NCBI GenBank assembly: GCA_964538065.1
Contig: CAZIDG010000013.1
Span: 1 to 64,000 of the forward strand
Reading direction: 5' to 3'
DNA: 64,000 bases
Source of the DNA: G963664225 sp964538065
GTDB lineage: Bacteria > Verrucomicrobiota > Verrucomicrobiia > Limisphaerales > UBA1319
The stretch's first letter is position 1; every line of letters starts with the position of its first letter. Both the position numbers and the translations under genes were made by a program. Positions 51,437 to 61,102 of this stretch are shown one piece after another. The notes below the pieces were generated by a model that searched no databases, was not told the DNA's origin, and worked only from the letters and a program-made list of their open reading frames with translations.

Positions 51437-52603
51437 TCATTTCACACGTCCACGCCGTTCCAGGGGTGGCAGGGTGGGGAATGGCGCGTGTGGTTCGGTT
51501 TGATACCAATAAGCGACTGATGCGATGTCGTCCGAGAGAAGTTTGTACTTGCCGTCATCTCCCCAGCCCAGCGCTTGTATGGTCACCTTTAGTTCATGAT
51601 CATAGCAGATGGGGTCCATGATGTGCCAGCGATAGAGACTCCAATAGTTGGGTGGCTCATGGCCGTCGTTGGTGGGAAGTGTTGTCCCGGAATACGCGGT
51701 CGTGAATGGCTCGGGAAAACCGTAACTGCCGCAGAAATAATCTTCTGTGCCTGTGCCGCAAATGGTGGGAAATGCCGTGTCGCCATCCATGAAGAATTTG
51801 ATTTCACCCTCCCCAAACCAGCCCTTGCGGCGTTGCGTCCAGGCCAGGAATGTGCCGACATATCGTCCCTTGCCTTTGACGCCATCGAGGATGATGTATG
51901 GATTCTGTTGGGCCGTGTCAGCCCGGCGCCATTGCGCATGGAAGTAGCCCGTCTGTTTCGGCAACGGGACCAGCGCATAGGTGATTTGGAATGCCAGCAG
52001 TTCCAGGTCCTTGCCGGACTCATTGGTGAAGGTCACGCGGGCGTGGCGCTTGAACGGCATCGGCCAGTAACAGTTCATGGCGTTGGCGGGGTTCACGACC
52101 ACCACCTGCGAATTCACGCGGCCAAACATTTCATGCCCGACGGCGAAGAAATCCGGCGCCGGGACTTCCACCGAAGGGGTGGTTTCGTTGTCCCAGTAGA
52201 TCCTCACGATATTGGCGCGGCTCAACCCTTCCACCATCCAGATATGCTGAATCACGCCCGGTCCATCCACATCCATGAGGGTGACCGTTTCGCCGGCGTT
52301 CACACGGAGAAAAGGTTTGACCTTCCACCCCTGGCCGAGGTTGTCGGCAGCACGGGCACTGGCTGCAGGCTTGGGTTCGGCCGGGTTCGGAATGGCCATC
52401 CCTCCCTGGCCCTTGGCACCGGTGAGATTTTCGGCTGAGATTGAGCGCGTCTGGGCGTTGTCCAGGACGGGCAAACTGGCCAGGCCGCCATTCAGGGACG
52501 GTGGCGACAGGCAGACCGTTGTTTTTTGGGAGGGAGTGCCGCATCCTGCAATGCAGGCAACCAGCACGACCGAAATAAAGGCCACAAATTTCCGAGTGTT
52601 CAT
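51437..52603 (-). CDS. DUF2961 (GH172-like) lipoprotein
   Basis: The protein has 388 residues. Lipobox IAGC at residues 18-21 follows a hydrophobic stretch, so it is lipid-anchored. The DUF2961 domain begins VKPFLRVNAGETVTLMDVDGPGVIQHIWM and includes PSVEVPAPDFFAVGH, GEGEIKFFMDGD and GTGTEDYFCGSYGF, the acidic motifs that are most conserved in the family. DUF2961 founded GH172, with difructose-dianhydride and arabinofuranosyl activities; which sugar is used here is not clear. It is a single gene with 155 bp to the DUF4091 gene upstream. Confidence 0.88.
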   Translation of the reverse strand: MNTRKFVAFISVVLVACIAGCGTPSQKTTVCLSPPSLNGGLASLPVLDNAQTRSISAENLTGAKGQGGMAIPNPAEPKPAASARAADNLGQGWKVKPFLRVNAGETVTLMDVDGPGVIQHIWMVEGLSRANIVRIYWDNETTPSVEVPAPDFFAVGHEMFGRVNSQVVVVNPANAMNCYWPMPFKRHARVTFTNESGKDLELLAFQITYALVPLPKQTGYFHAQWRRADTAQQNPYIILDGVKGKGRYVGTFLAWTQRRKGWFGEGEIKFFMDGDTAFPTICGTGTEDYFCGSYGFPEPFTTAYSGTTLPTNDGHEPPNYWSLYRWHIMDPICYDHELKVTIQALGWGDDGKYKLLSDDIASVAYWYQTEPHAPFPTLPPLERRGRVK

Positions 52604-52758
52604 GGAAATACAATGATTTGTCCCGGATCTTCACCTCAAACCACGCCTGCACGGCGACTCTCATCAACGAGTCCAGGCAGATGGCTTGCCTGACTCTGAT
52701 GATAAATCACCGGTCTGTCGACTCCTTTTATGACGGAATTCCCCACCTGGGACGGGCA
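52604..52758. other. Intergenic region between GH172-like and DUF4091 genes
   Basis: 155 bp, both neighbours on the minus strand. It has no clear hairpin terminator and no recognisable gene. A promoter for the GH172-like gene is expected but not obvious. Confidence 0.4.
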
Positions 52759-55650
52759 TCACTGGAGCCGATCCCGGCACCAGGCGCGCAATTCCTCCGC
52801 CAGCCCGTCGGAACCGGGCGCGGCCACGAGCCTGTCCACCTTCTGCGAGAGTTCCGTCAGATCGGGGGTGCGATTTTCAGCCTTGAGCTTGCGCCTGGTC
52901 AACTCCAGGAGGCAGTAATCCTGCACGCCACGGCGCCAGGCCTCCCAGCGACGCGAGGGAATGGGTCCCTCCGCCGTCGGGTACACCAGCGAGGTGTCAT
53001 AGGCCTTCGTGGTTTTGCATCGGAGCCAGGGGTCGCCATAGTACTGCTGGGCCCAGTAGCCAAGGCCGCCCAGGTTGTTCTTGTAGGACCACCAGAATTT
53101 GAAGAGGTAATGCAGGGTGGGATCCTGCCATTTCTCGTTTTGCCCCTCACTGTAGTAATAAACCCAGCGTGACTTCCCGGAGTCGATGAGCATCTTGTGG
53201 AAGGCCGCCATGTTTTCGGGGAAGAATTGCTTGAAGTGGGGCACCCAGATGTCCGTGTAGCGGTCAATGCGCCTGGCTTCATCCGGATCGGGGGTGCTGC
53301 AATCGATGATGATTTTAACCTCCGGACAGGCCTCCTTCATCAGGGCGGCCAATCGCACGGCGCGTTCCCCCACCGATTCATCGTAGGGGCAGGCCATGAG
53401 GCGGCTGGCGGCGACCCCATCCTCCACAATGCGGTTGATCATGGCCCGGTACCACGTTTTGAAGGCCTTGCCGTATTCCGGCGAGTTGAAATCGAGCCCG
53501 ATGAGATCATCCCGCAGCACGCCCGGGTGTTCCCATACATCCACATTCACGTAATAGTATGGAAAGATATCCTTCGTGCGGGCCAGAATGCGATCGAGGG
53601 TCGTGAAATCGAATTTCTGTTCGAATTCACCGGCGGCATTGGCCTTGACGCGGGGGAATTGCCGCAGGGCGGAGAGCATGAAGACATCCACCCCGTGGCT
53701 GGCCAGGTCGCGCAGATGGAGTTCGGCCCATTCGACCTCGCGATGGCTTTCCCCATGCCCCACATAGTTCCAGGTAAAGGTGTGGAAATTGCGGTCGGCA
53801 TGGATGTCCTGCCGGCCGACATCCACCGCCAGTGGGACCCGCAATGGCTCTCGTGCCACACCGTCAATGACCTCAAATTCAATCGTCCCTTCGGCCTTGC
53901 CCGGCGTGACAGCCTTGAGGGCGAGCCAGATTTGTGCGGTTTCTGCAGGGGCGATGCGAACGATGCCCGACGGAATTGGGACCAGCGGATCACACACCGG
54001 TCGCCCATCTCCGGCAGGAACGGGAACGGCTTCGCGCCAGAGGCATTCGAGCCCTTCGCAGCCGAAGCTGGTGAACTCGGTGGAGGCATTCTGTCTCAAC
54101 GCACAGCGGAGCATGACGGTTTTCTCCCCCAGGTTTGTCACGTTCCATGCGAGATCGAGATTTTCGCCGACCAGCAGGCTGGTCTTTTCAGCCTCCGGGG
54201 CCTTGTCCGCCTTGCTGCCTTTGCCCGCAAACAGGGCGTAGGGATGGGCCTTGGCGATGGCCACGGGCAGGCCGCTTTTCAAGGCGGCGGCCTGCATGGA
54301 GATGTGTTCGTATTCGAGGGCCAGGGCATCGATTTCCTGGATCGTCGCAATGCAGCTTTTGGCCGCCGACGCCTCATCCAGTTTCTCCAGTCTCGAGGCA
54401 AGGTTGGCACGGGCGGTGGCGTATTCCTGTGTGCGCGCCTTGAGCTTGGCCGGGACCTCACCCTGGATTTGTGGCAACGCGGCCAGTTTCCGGGTGAGAA
54501 GGGCAACAAGGGAGTCGAAGGCCACGGGTTTGAACTTGGAGGTCAGGTTGAAGCTGCCCCCGCTGGGACTCCAGGCGCTGGCTTCGGCTGTGCCGCCTGC
54601 GTGACGGTTCCGATAGAGGTTTATGTACCAGGCATCACCCGCTTCTGCCGGTTTTGTGCCGAGGGATGAGAAAGGCAGGGCGATTTCAACCGACCAGGCG
54701 TTTTCCGATCTGGAGACGGCGCTCTTCCAGTCAGGGTTGAATCCGTGGGAATCGGCGCCCAGAGCGTCGTAGTGCTGGTTGAGCATGTCGACAATGAAGT
54801 GGAGGTAACTGGCATGGTCTTCGCCTGGACTGAGGAAGACTTCGACACTTTCGTTCTCCCACGCCCGCGGATCGCGTTCTTCAAATCGGGTCTGTTTGGC
54901 CTTGGCCATGGCGGGTTCGCTGCATTCGATGGCGATATACAGCATCTTGTCATCATGCCCGACTCTCGCGGAGGTGACGGGTTGTGCCGGGGCGCCGGCG
55001 GCGTTCTGGACAAATGCGGGGATCTCCAGGGTGCCTTGCCATTCGTTGGGGGCCTGTTTCCCATCAATGGCCGGTGGGGCAGCCATTTTGGGAATGACCG
55101 CCGGGGGAGTGGACAGGGTGCCGTCCGCCCTGGCCACCACTGTCTTCCAGTGAAATTCGGTGCCACTCGTGCCATCGGGTGCAGAGAGATTGGCAAAGCT
55201 CCAATCCTTATCGATCACCTTGCCAACGATGAAGACCAGTTCCGCGTCCCCCAGGGGAAAGTCCTCCGGAATATCCACTGCAAAGGCCACGTCCACCTTG
55301 CCTCCCACCGCGGTCGTGGCGGGAAGCTTCCATGGCGTGAAGCGATCGGCTGGAACGTCGATCACGGTTCCTGGATTGGCCAGGGAGTGAAAAGTGCCGG
55401 CCGGACGATCAAATTGAACAGCACCCTGATGCCGCACTTCGAGAGTGATGTTCCCGGAAAACTTGCCGCCCTGGCAGGGAGCACTTTGAAGTTTCAGTGC
55501 CGCCACCGAGTAATCAACGTCTGCGGCACACAAGGAGGATGCCCATACGCAAAGGGCCAGGAGGAATGCCGCCATGCCGGGCCGAAGCGATGTCGATGGA
55601 TTCGGTCTTCCCATCCATGCCATAGGGAGTAGGCTCAAGAAGGATTTCAT
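52759..55650 (-). CDS. Exported CBM9-like plus DUF4091 protein
   Basis: The protein has 963 residues from the ATG at 55650. A basic N-region and hydrophobic helix (MAAFLLALCVWASSLCAAD) form a long signal peptide. Residues about 190-390 resemble a CBM9-type carbohydrate-binding domain (IDGKQAPNEWQGTLEIPAF, YIAIECSEPAM, WENESVEVFLSPG, WSVEIALPFSSLG). A coiled, Ala-rich linker follows, then a C-terminal glycoside-hydrolase-like DUF4091 region (WAELHLRDLASHGVDVFMLSA, DIWVPHFKQFFPEN, SRRWEAWRRGVQDYCLLELTRR). It is probably an exported polysaccharide-active enzyme. No catalytic pair can be stated with confidence. Confidence 0.82.
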   Translation of the reverse strand: MKSFLSLLPMAWMGRPNPSTSLRPGMAAFLLALCVWASSLCAADVDYSVAALKLQSAPCQGGKFSGNITLEVRHQGAVQFDRPAGTFHSLANPGTVIDVPADRFTPWKLPATTAVGGKVDVAFAVDIPEDFPLGDAELVFIVGKVIDKDWSFANLSAPDGTSGTEFHWKTVVARADGTLSTPPAVIPKMAAPPAIDGKQAPNEWQGTLEIPAFVQNAAGAPAQPVTSARVGHDDKMLYIAIECSEPAMAKAKQTRFEERDPRAWENESVEVFLSPGEDHASYLHFIVDMLNQHYDALGADSHGFNPDWKSAVSRSENAWSVEIALPFSSLGTKPAEAGDAWYINLYRNRHAGGTAEASAWSPSGGSFNLTSKFKPVAFDSLVALLTRKLAALPQIQGEVPAKLKARTQEYATARANLASRLEKLDEASAAKSCIATIQEIDALALEYEHISMQAAALKSGLPVAIAKAHPYALFAGKGSKADKAPEAEKTSLLVGENLDLAWNVTNLGEKTVMLRCALRQNASTEFTSFGCEGLECLWREAVPVPAGDGRPVCDPLVPIPSGIVRIAPAETAQIWLALKAVTPGKAEGTIEFEVIDGVAREPLRVPLAVDVGRQDIHADRNFHTFTWNYVGHGESHREVEWAELHLRDLASHGVDVFMLSALRQFPRVKANAAGEFEQKFDFTTLDRILARTKDIFPYYYVNVDVWEHPGVLRDDLIGLDFNSPEYGKAFKTWYRAMINRIVEDGVAASRLMACPYDESVGERAVRLAALMKEACPEVKIIIDCSTPDPDEARRIDRYTDIWVPHFKQFFPENMAAFHKMLIDSGKSRWVYYYSEGQNEKWQDPTLHYLFKFWWSYKNNLGGLGYWAQQYYGDPWLRCKTTKAYDTSLVYPTAEGPIPSRRWEAWRRGVQDYCLLELTRRKLKAENRTPDLTELSQKVDRLVAAPGSDGLAEELRAWCRDRLQ

Positions 55651-55970
55651 AACGTATAGATGTTCAAGCATTTCGGTGTAACCTGTTTAAGGAAATCCAC
55701 TCACGGAGTCCTTATATGCATGTTCTGTGCGAATGAGGTCAAGGTTTACAGCCAGCGTGGGTTGGGGGAGTCAGGAGTGGAACGGCTGTGTTTCCTGGTG
55801 TTTGAGTCGTCCCACTCCATACGCTTGTTTATCTCGTGCGGCCAATGACAGGAGAATGCCATCGATTCAGGCGACGCATATGTGTCAGGCTGCCATTATT
55901 TGCTCCAACCGAAGCCATATGGGCTGATCGTTGCTGCTTATTGTGTTGAGTCGGTGTCAGGGCAAGCTCC
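55651..55970. other. Intergenic region, 320 bp
   Basis: It lies between two minus-strand genes. No gene, tRNA or strong hairpin was seen. It should contain the promoter of the DUF4091 gene and the 3' end of the isomerase gene. Confidence 0.4.
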
Positions 55971-56909
55971 TCAAGCAAGGGCCTCCTTGCAGTATTGAAC
56001 ACACTTGGCCACTTCGGCGACCGAATTGGAGCCTGGTGGTATTTGGTATTCCAGCTCGATGTCGGCGGGGAAGGTCCATTTTTCTTTGCGCATGAGTTGC
56101 AGCACTTCCTTGATCGGGGTCTTACCTGTGCCCCACGGGAGGTTCCCGCCTTCGGCAGTGCGGTCCTTGAGGTGAAGGCTCACTATCCGGTCGTGGTATT
56201 TTTCAAGCACCGGAATCGGCGACAGCCCCTTGGTGCCGGCGAAGTAATGGCCAATGTCGAAGTTGAATCCGATGTATTGCCCATGGGAGAGGATGGGGTC
56301 TTCCTTGTCCATCACGGGGTAGTTGTCTGTGTGGTTGTGGAATCCAACCCAAATCTTATGTTTGTCGGCAAAGGGCGCGACTCTTTTGGCCAGGGATTCG
56401 GAGCGCTCCGTGGTGATGCCCACACAGCCCAGGGCCTTGGCAACCTGGAAACAAAAATCAATCTCCTCATCTGATTGGCCAAAGGGGATCTTATGGATGT
56501 GAATATTGACCCCTGCGTCGTTATACATTTTGCGCAATTCCTTGCATTTTGCGAGCTGGGCGGCGCGTTGGGCGTCCGTGGGCTTGGAAGGGGGATTCCC
56601 GTCATTATTGCCACGCCGTCCGCCACGATCCATGCCGGCATAGGTCATGATGGCTCCATCCATAAGCTCCACTTCGCTGAGACCATCCTGGATGAGGGCT
56701 TTCAACGAATCCTCCGCGGTGCTGATCCCGTCGCGATAGCTGTAGGTGATGCAGCCGATGCGGACGCCGTTGAAGACGGAGTTGGGCTTGCCAGCGGGCC
56801 TGGACACGCTGGTGTGTTCAGCCGCCCAGACGTGCGGGGACACGAGGGCACATGCGGCAAGTGAGGTTGTTCTGCCGAGAAAGGATCGGCGCGAGATCGG
56901 GTTTTGCAT
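55971..56909 (-). CDS. Sugar phosphate isomerase/epimerase-like TIM barrel, Tat signal
   Basis: The protein has 312 residues from the ATG at 56909. The Tat motif is SRRSFLGRTTSLAACALVS. The AP-endonuclease-2/xylose-isomerase-like barrel is seen in GCITYSYRDG, EVELMDGAIM, GVNIHIHKIPFG, VGFHNHTDNYPVMD (metal-binding His), NFDIGHYFAG (Asp and His) and VSLHLKDRTAEGG; ELEYQ near the end holds a Glu. A divalent metal site is likely. In this phylum such exported barrels often accompany Gfo/Idh enzymes and may act on 3-keto sugars. A frame extension upstream (54 codons) is not credible. Confidence 0.88.
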   Translation of the reverse strand: MQNPISRRSFLGRTTSLAACALVSPHVWAAEHTSVSRPAGKPNSVFNGVRIGCITYSYRDGISTAEDSLKALIQDGLSEVELMDGAIMTYAGMDRGGRRGNNDGNPPSKPTDAQRAAQLAKCKELRKMYNDAGVNIHIHKIPFGQSDEEIDFCFQVAKALGCVGITTERSESLAKRVAPFADKHKIWVGFHNHTDNYPVMDKEDPILSHGQYIGFNFDIGHYFAGTKGLSPIPVLEKYHDRIVSLHLKDRTAEGGNLPWGTGKTPIKEVLQLMRKEKWTFPADIELEYQIPPGSNSVAEVAKCVQYCKEALA

Positions 56910-57198
56910 GATACTTGATGTGTTAATGGTTTTAATTCTCTGAAAATGGGGCTTCAGAACGAAATGAGTATGATGACTGTGGCGTGCCTGCACCGCTTCG
57001 GACGCAGAAGCGTGGCCATGACTGCCCCGTGGTGGGCCTTGAGGCCGGCCAGGATTCGCCACCGGGTCCATTCCACAGTTCGTGCATGACGTTGGACATT
57101 ATTCCGTGCAACGTGGCCATAATATAGTGGAAAAATTCCCCTGTCGACTTCTGCCATTTGATGAATTACATAATGCCCCTGGTAAGGATATATCGCGC
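56910..57198. other. Divergent promoter region, isomerase and MarC genes
   Basis: 289 bp between a minus-strand and a plus-strand gene. An AAGGA lies 10 bp before the MarC ATG. No clear operator or other gene was seen. Confidence 0.4.
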
Positions 57199-57870
57199 AT
57201 GTGGTATGATATGGGTCAACTGGTGGGTGCCGTTTTGCTGATTGTGGGTGCCATGCTTCCAGTGGTTAATCCGCTGGGGGACGCTCCTATATTTCTTGCC
57301 ATGACAGCCGGTTACGATCGGTCCACTCGTGCCGAGCTGGCCAAGCGCATCTCCCTTTACTCCTTCAGCTTGATGCTTGGATCCATGCTGCTGGGTTCGT
57401 TTGTCCTGCGCCTGTTCGGTCTGTCGATTCCCCTGGTGCAGGTTGCCGGCGGTGCCGTCGTGTGCTCGCTGAGTTGGGCGCTTTTGACGGATAATCCGAA
57501 GCCTGCTGATGCCAACTCAAGCCATGCCAACGCCAGGGATGTTGCCTTGGGACGTGCCTTCTATCCCATGACGATGCCCATAACAATCGACGCAGGAGTC
57601 ATTTCGGTGGCGATTACCGTGGGCGCAAATCATTCGTACACGGTCGAGCATATGTTGATTCAGCTGATTGCCGCCATCATTGGTGCGGCGATTCTCACAC
57701 TGACCATATTAGTGACCTATCTCTATGCAGAGCCGGTCAGTGAACGGATCGGACGCACCGGCATGATGGTCGTGTTGCGCCTGTCGGCGTTCATCATGCT
57801 GTGCATCGGAGTGGGCATTTGTTGGAACGGAATCAAGTCGTTGCTCGTGGAAGTGGGAATCCAGCGCTGA
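57199..57870 (+). CDS. MarC family integral membrane protein
   Basis: The protein has 223 residues, about six helices. The first helix and loop are typical MarC: LLIVGAMLPVVNPLGDAPIFLAMTAG. The middle has YPMTMPITIDAGVISVAITVGAN, a conserved MarC segment. The family (UPF0056) was once linked to multiple antibiotic resistance, which was later not confirmed; amino-acid export has been suggested. The start was set at 57199, with AAGGA upstream; an ATG at 57211 is an alternative. It is probably monocistronic. Confidence 0.92.
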   Translation: MWYDMGQLVGAVLLIVGAMLPVVNPLGDAPIFLAMTAGYDRSTRAELAKRISLYSFSLMLGSMLLGSFVLRLFGLSIPLVQVAGGAVVCSLSWALLTDNPKPADANSSHANARDVALGRAFYPMTMPITIDAGVISVAITVGANHSYTVEHMLIQLIAAIIGAAILTLTILVTYLYAEPVSERIGRTGMMVVLRLSAFIMLCIGVGICWNGIKSLLVEVGIQR

Positions 57871-58051
57871 CCCGCTCCTGCCGCAAAGGGAAGGCGACCT
57901 GTTCATCATCCTTCCCGAAGCCGAAGCTGGTGGGGGTGCGAATACCCTGACGTTTCCAATCAAGAGTTGGGGGGGACACGTTTAGAAGCTGCATGACATG
58001 TTCTGTTATTTTCCTTGCCGCCTCTTTGGCTTTTGGTTTGATGACGGTGTT

Positions 58052-58960
58052 ATGAAGAAAATCCACCTTGGTGCCGGGTTCCTTGGCGCATGCGCCGTTC
58101 TCTTTTTTGTTGGCCTGAGCGCTCCGTTGTTGGCGGCGGAGGTCAGTCAAGGCGTGGCGGCATCCAATGTTCAGACGTGCCAGTACGACAGCTCGGCCCT
58201 GGGCCAGCAGCGTTCCTTCAACATCATCCTGCCCACGAACTATGCCCATTCCACTCATCGCTATCCCGTGCTCTACCTTTTGCATGGATACGGGGATGAT
58301 CATACGGCGTGGTCTTATATGACCGATCTTTCCGGCTGCGCGGCAGATCTGAACGTCATTATTGTCATGCCCGACGCCTCGCGCAGTTTCTATGTGAACA
58401 GTGCCACGGATCCCAAGGCCCGTTTTGAGGATATGATGATCAAGGACCTTATTCCCTATGTGGACAGCCATTTCAGGACCATTCCATTGCCGCGCTGCCG
58501 TGCCGTGGCAGGTCTTTCCATGGGAGGATATGGCGCGGCGTTTTTGGGGCTGAAACATTACCGTCAATTTGCGGCCATTGGCTCATTCAGCGGTGCTGTG
58601 GCTCGTGCGCACATTGATCCGGTCGATGAATCGAAGCTGGACGACAATGGCAAAAGGAAACAGCAGGAGATGGTGGCGCTGTTTGGCGCTGCGGGTTCCA
58701 ATGAACGCAAGGAGCGCGATCCTTTTGCATTAATCGAGAAAATACCCCCTGGCCAGGTCCCGGCGCTCTATATCTGTTGCGGTGGCCAGGATTTCCTTCT
58801 TAATGAGAATCGCCTGTTTGTCGATCATCTGTCCAAACTCAAGGTACCGTATGAGTATCGTGAAATATCACCGAAGAGTCATTCCTGGGATTTTTGGAAT
58901 GACCATGTGAAGGAGTTTTTGGAGTTTTTGAAGGGCTGTGAAGGATTTCGATCCCTCTAG
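58052..58960 (+). CDS. Exported alpha/beta-hydrolase esterase (esterase D-like)
   Basis: The protein has 302 residues with a signal peptide (MKKIHLGAGFLGACAVLFFVGLSAPLLAAE). The PF00756 esterase fold is visible: YPVLYLLHGYGDDHTAWS (oxyanion region), IVMPDASRSFYV, RCRAVAGLSMGGYGAAFLGLKH with the nucleophile in GLSMGG, CCGGQDFLL with the acid, and SPKSHSWDFWNDH with the His. It acts on acyl or feruloyl esters of polysaccharides or similar. The beta-helix protein gene follows after 15 bp, so the two are probably an operon for acylated polysaccharide. Confidence 0.92.
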   Translation: MKKIHLGAGFLGACAVLFFVGLSAPLLAAEVSQGVAASNVQTCQYDSSALGQQRSFNIILPTNYAHSTHRYPVLYLLHGYGDDHTAWSYMTDLSGCAADLNVIIVMPDASRSFYVNSATDPKARFEDMMIKDLIPYVDSHFRTIPLPRCRAVAGLSMGGYGAAFLGLKHYRQFAAIGSFSGAVARAHIDPVDESKLDDNGKRKQQEMVALFGAAGSNERKERDPFALIEKIPPGQVPALYICCGGQDFLLNENRLFVDHLSKLKVPYEYREISPKSHSWDFWNDHVKEFLEFLKGCEGFRSL

Positions 58961-58975
58961 CCAACACCCTTGCTC

Positions 58976-61054
58976 ATGATGCGCCTGACGGCCTTATTGA
59001 AGTGTGCGTTGGGGATGGCCCTTGTGGGGGTGTGTGCCCTTGTGGTGTGCCATGCTGACGCCGTGCGGGAGATGGTCATCACCAACGATTACGTCTTTGA
59101 AAAGGACGCCCATATCCAGGCGCGGGTCGTGGTTCAAGCCAGCCATGCCATCATCGATGGGAATGGCGCCACATTGGAGGGCTCGGGGCGACCTGGGGAT
59201 ACCAACAGCCTGGCGGCGGCAGGGATCGGCATCTTCCTGAACGGGTGCACGGGTGTTACCATTCGGAATCTCAAGGTCACTGGCTTTGAGGTGGCCCTAT
59301 CGGCTCAGGATTCAACCGCCTTGGTGCTTCAGGGATGTGATTTTTCGCGTAACTACCACAACCCCAAGCATGGGTGGGGTGAAATGCCTCCCCGGGGAGG
59401 TATTTACCTTAAGCGGGTCCACCAAGGCGTGATTGAGCAATGCCGCGCGAGCGAGAATTGGAATGCGCTGGAGATGGTGGAATGTAACGATAATCTGGTC
59501 TCCAGCAACGACTTCTCGCATTGTTCCAATACCTGTGCCAAGCTGTGGAATGCCTCGCGTAACCGATTCCTCTACAACAATTTATCGTATGGAATCCGCA
59601 TCGATCGCGCTGCGGGCGAGGTGCATGCGCGTGACAGCACCGGCGTGCTGATCGAGAGTGGCTCCGACGATAATTATTGGTATCGGAATGATGTGACCCA
59701 AGGGGGGGATGGCATATTCATCCGGGTGCTCAATGGCTGGGTGTCGCGTGGCAACGTCTTCGTGGAGAACGATGCATCCTATGCCAACAATAACTGTTTT
59801 GAGGCCTGGAGCCCCGGCAACACCTATATCCGTAATAAGGCCAATCATGGTAGTTATGGCTTCTGGCTGGGGGCAAGCGATCAGACCGTGGTTGTTGATA
59901 ATGAGGCGGCCTTTAACGGTCGTCCGGAGGGTTATCATAACGCGCCCGAATCCGGGTTTGGCCATGGAGGGATTGTCTTTGTGAACGGTCCCTCAAGCCA
60001 TACGAGGGTGGAGGGAAATGACTGCCATGATAACAACGGTGGCGGCATAGTGTTCCGTGGCGATGCTGCCAGCAAGGGTGCTCAATGGCGTGCCTTTCAT
60101 TGGGTGATTCAGAATAATCGCCTCGAGCGCAATAAATGGGGGATCTGGGGCCGCTGGGCGGATTGGATCCATTTGGCCAATAACACGTTCAAGGACAATG
60201 AGCAGGATACCTGGTTCCAGGATGTGTCCAATCTGACGGTGAAACCCTCCAACCCTCAGGTATGGCATCGCCCCCATATTGTCATGACGGCCCCCATGCG
60301 TGCCACGGTGGGCCAGCCTGTTACCTTTGACGCCTCCTCCAGCTACGATCCCGCTGGCAAAACACTCTCCTTCCGCTGGGATCTCTCCGACCGCATTTCC
60401 ACGTTGCCTGGCTTTTCTCATACCTTTCGCCAACCAGGCTTCCATCGCGTGGGCCTCACCGTTGATAATGGCACTCTGGCCGATCTCGCCTTTTGTGATC
60501 TCGTGGTCACGGCTCCAGTGGAGGAAACAGGCACCGAAGGACAGGCCGCCCTGTGGGGTGGGGAGTTGGAAAACAATGCCGAAGGAAAGGGCCGCATTGT
60601 TTTTGCCAATGATTCCGATTCTGCCGTGGGCGCGTATTCGCTGAAATTCAGTCCGTCGCCGTACCCTGGCGATTATGCGGAAGCCGTCTTTCCACAGAGA
60701 AAGGACGCCTGCTGGAACCTAAAGGACAAGACTTGCTGCAGCTTTTGGATCAAAGTGCAAAATCCAAACATGCCCACCTTCCAGAACGCCGGGCCTGTAA
60801 TCCGTCTTTATGGACCCAGGGGACAGATTCAATTGACCCCCGCCAAGGGGGGCAACCTGTTGGTCAATCCACCCTATAGCGAGGCACGCTGGTCGTGGAT
60901 GCGTTTAACCGTGCCACTGACTGGAAACGACGCCTGGACGATGGAAAAGACAGGGGACATATCGCTCGAGCAGATCACTGCCTTTGGCCTGGCGCTGGAC
61001 TCATACGGTTATGAACCGTTTGTGGTGTGGCTGGATGGGCTCGCCTTTGAGTAG
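58976..61054 (+). CDS. Exported right-handed beta-helix protein with PKD-like domain
   Basis: The protein has 692 residues from the ATG at 58976 (another ATG follows at 58979). The signal peptide is MMRLTALLKCALGMALVGVCALVVCHA. Residues about 30-420 form a parallel beta-helix (repeated NxF/NxY rungs such as RGNVFVENDASYANNNCFEA, VIQNNRLERNKWGIWG), the NosD/pectate-lyase-like class. A PKD-like domain follows (VTFDASSSYDPAGKTLSFRWDL), then a C-terminal beta-sandwich (WGGELENN... WLDGLAFE). It is likely a polysaccharide lyase or binding protein; no catalytic residues could be assigned. It is co-directional with the esterase gene. Confidence 0.85.
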   Translation: MMRLTALLKCALGMALVGVCALVVCHADAVREMVITNDYVFEKDAHIQARVVVQASHAIIDGNGATLEGSGRPGDTNSLAAAGIGIFLNGCTGVTIRNLKVTGFEVALSAQDSTALVLQGCDFSRNYHNPKHGWGEMPPRGGIYLKRVHQGVIEQCRASENWNALEMVECNDNLVSSNDFSHCSNTCAKLWNASRNRFLYNNLSYGIRIDRAAGEVHARDSTGVLIESGSDDNYWYRNDVTQGGDGIFIRVLNGWVSRGNVFVENDASYANNNCFEAWSPGNTYIRNKANHGSYGFWLGASDQTVVVDNEAAFNGRPEGYHNAPESGFGHGGIVFVNGPSSHTRVEGNDCHDNNGGGIVFRGDAASKGAQWRAFHWVIQNNRLERNKWGIWGRWADWIHLANNTFKDNEQDTWFQDVSNLTVKPSNPQVWHRPHIVMTAPMRATVGQPVTFDASSSYDPAGKTLSFRWDLSDRISTLPGFSHTFRQPGFHRVGLTVDNGTLADLAFCDLVVTAPVEETGTEGQAALWGGELENNAEGKGRIVFANDSDSAVGAYSLKFSPSPYPGDYAEAVFPQRKDACWNLKDKTCCSFWIKVQNPNMPTFQNAGPVIRLYGPRGQIQLTPAKGGNLLVNPPYSEARWSWMRLTVPLTGNDAWTMEKTGDISLEQITAFGLALDSYGYEPFVVWLDGLAFE

Positions 61055-61102
61055 GATGTTTTGTGGTTTTCCGGTGAATGGGAATGGATTACAATAGCCT
61101 GG

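Noticed and set aside
53197..54669. A 490-residue plus-strand frame opposite the DUF4091 gene
   Set aside because: High GC produces long antisense frames. The minus strand encodes recognisable carbohydrate-binding and DUF4091 domains; the plus product is low-complexity without family motifs.
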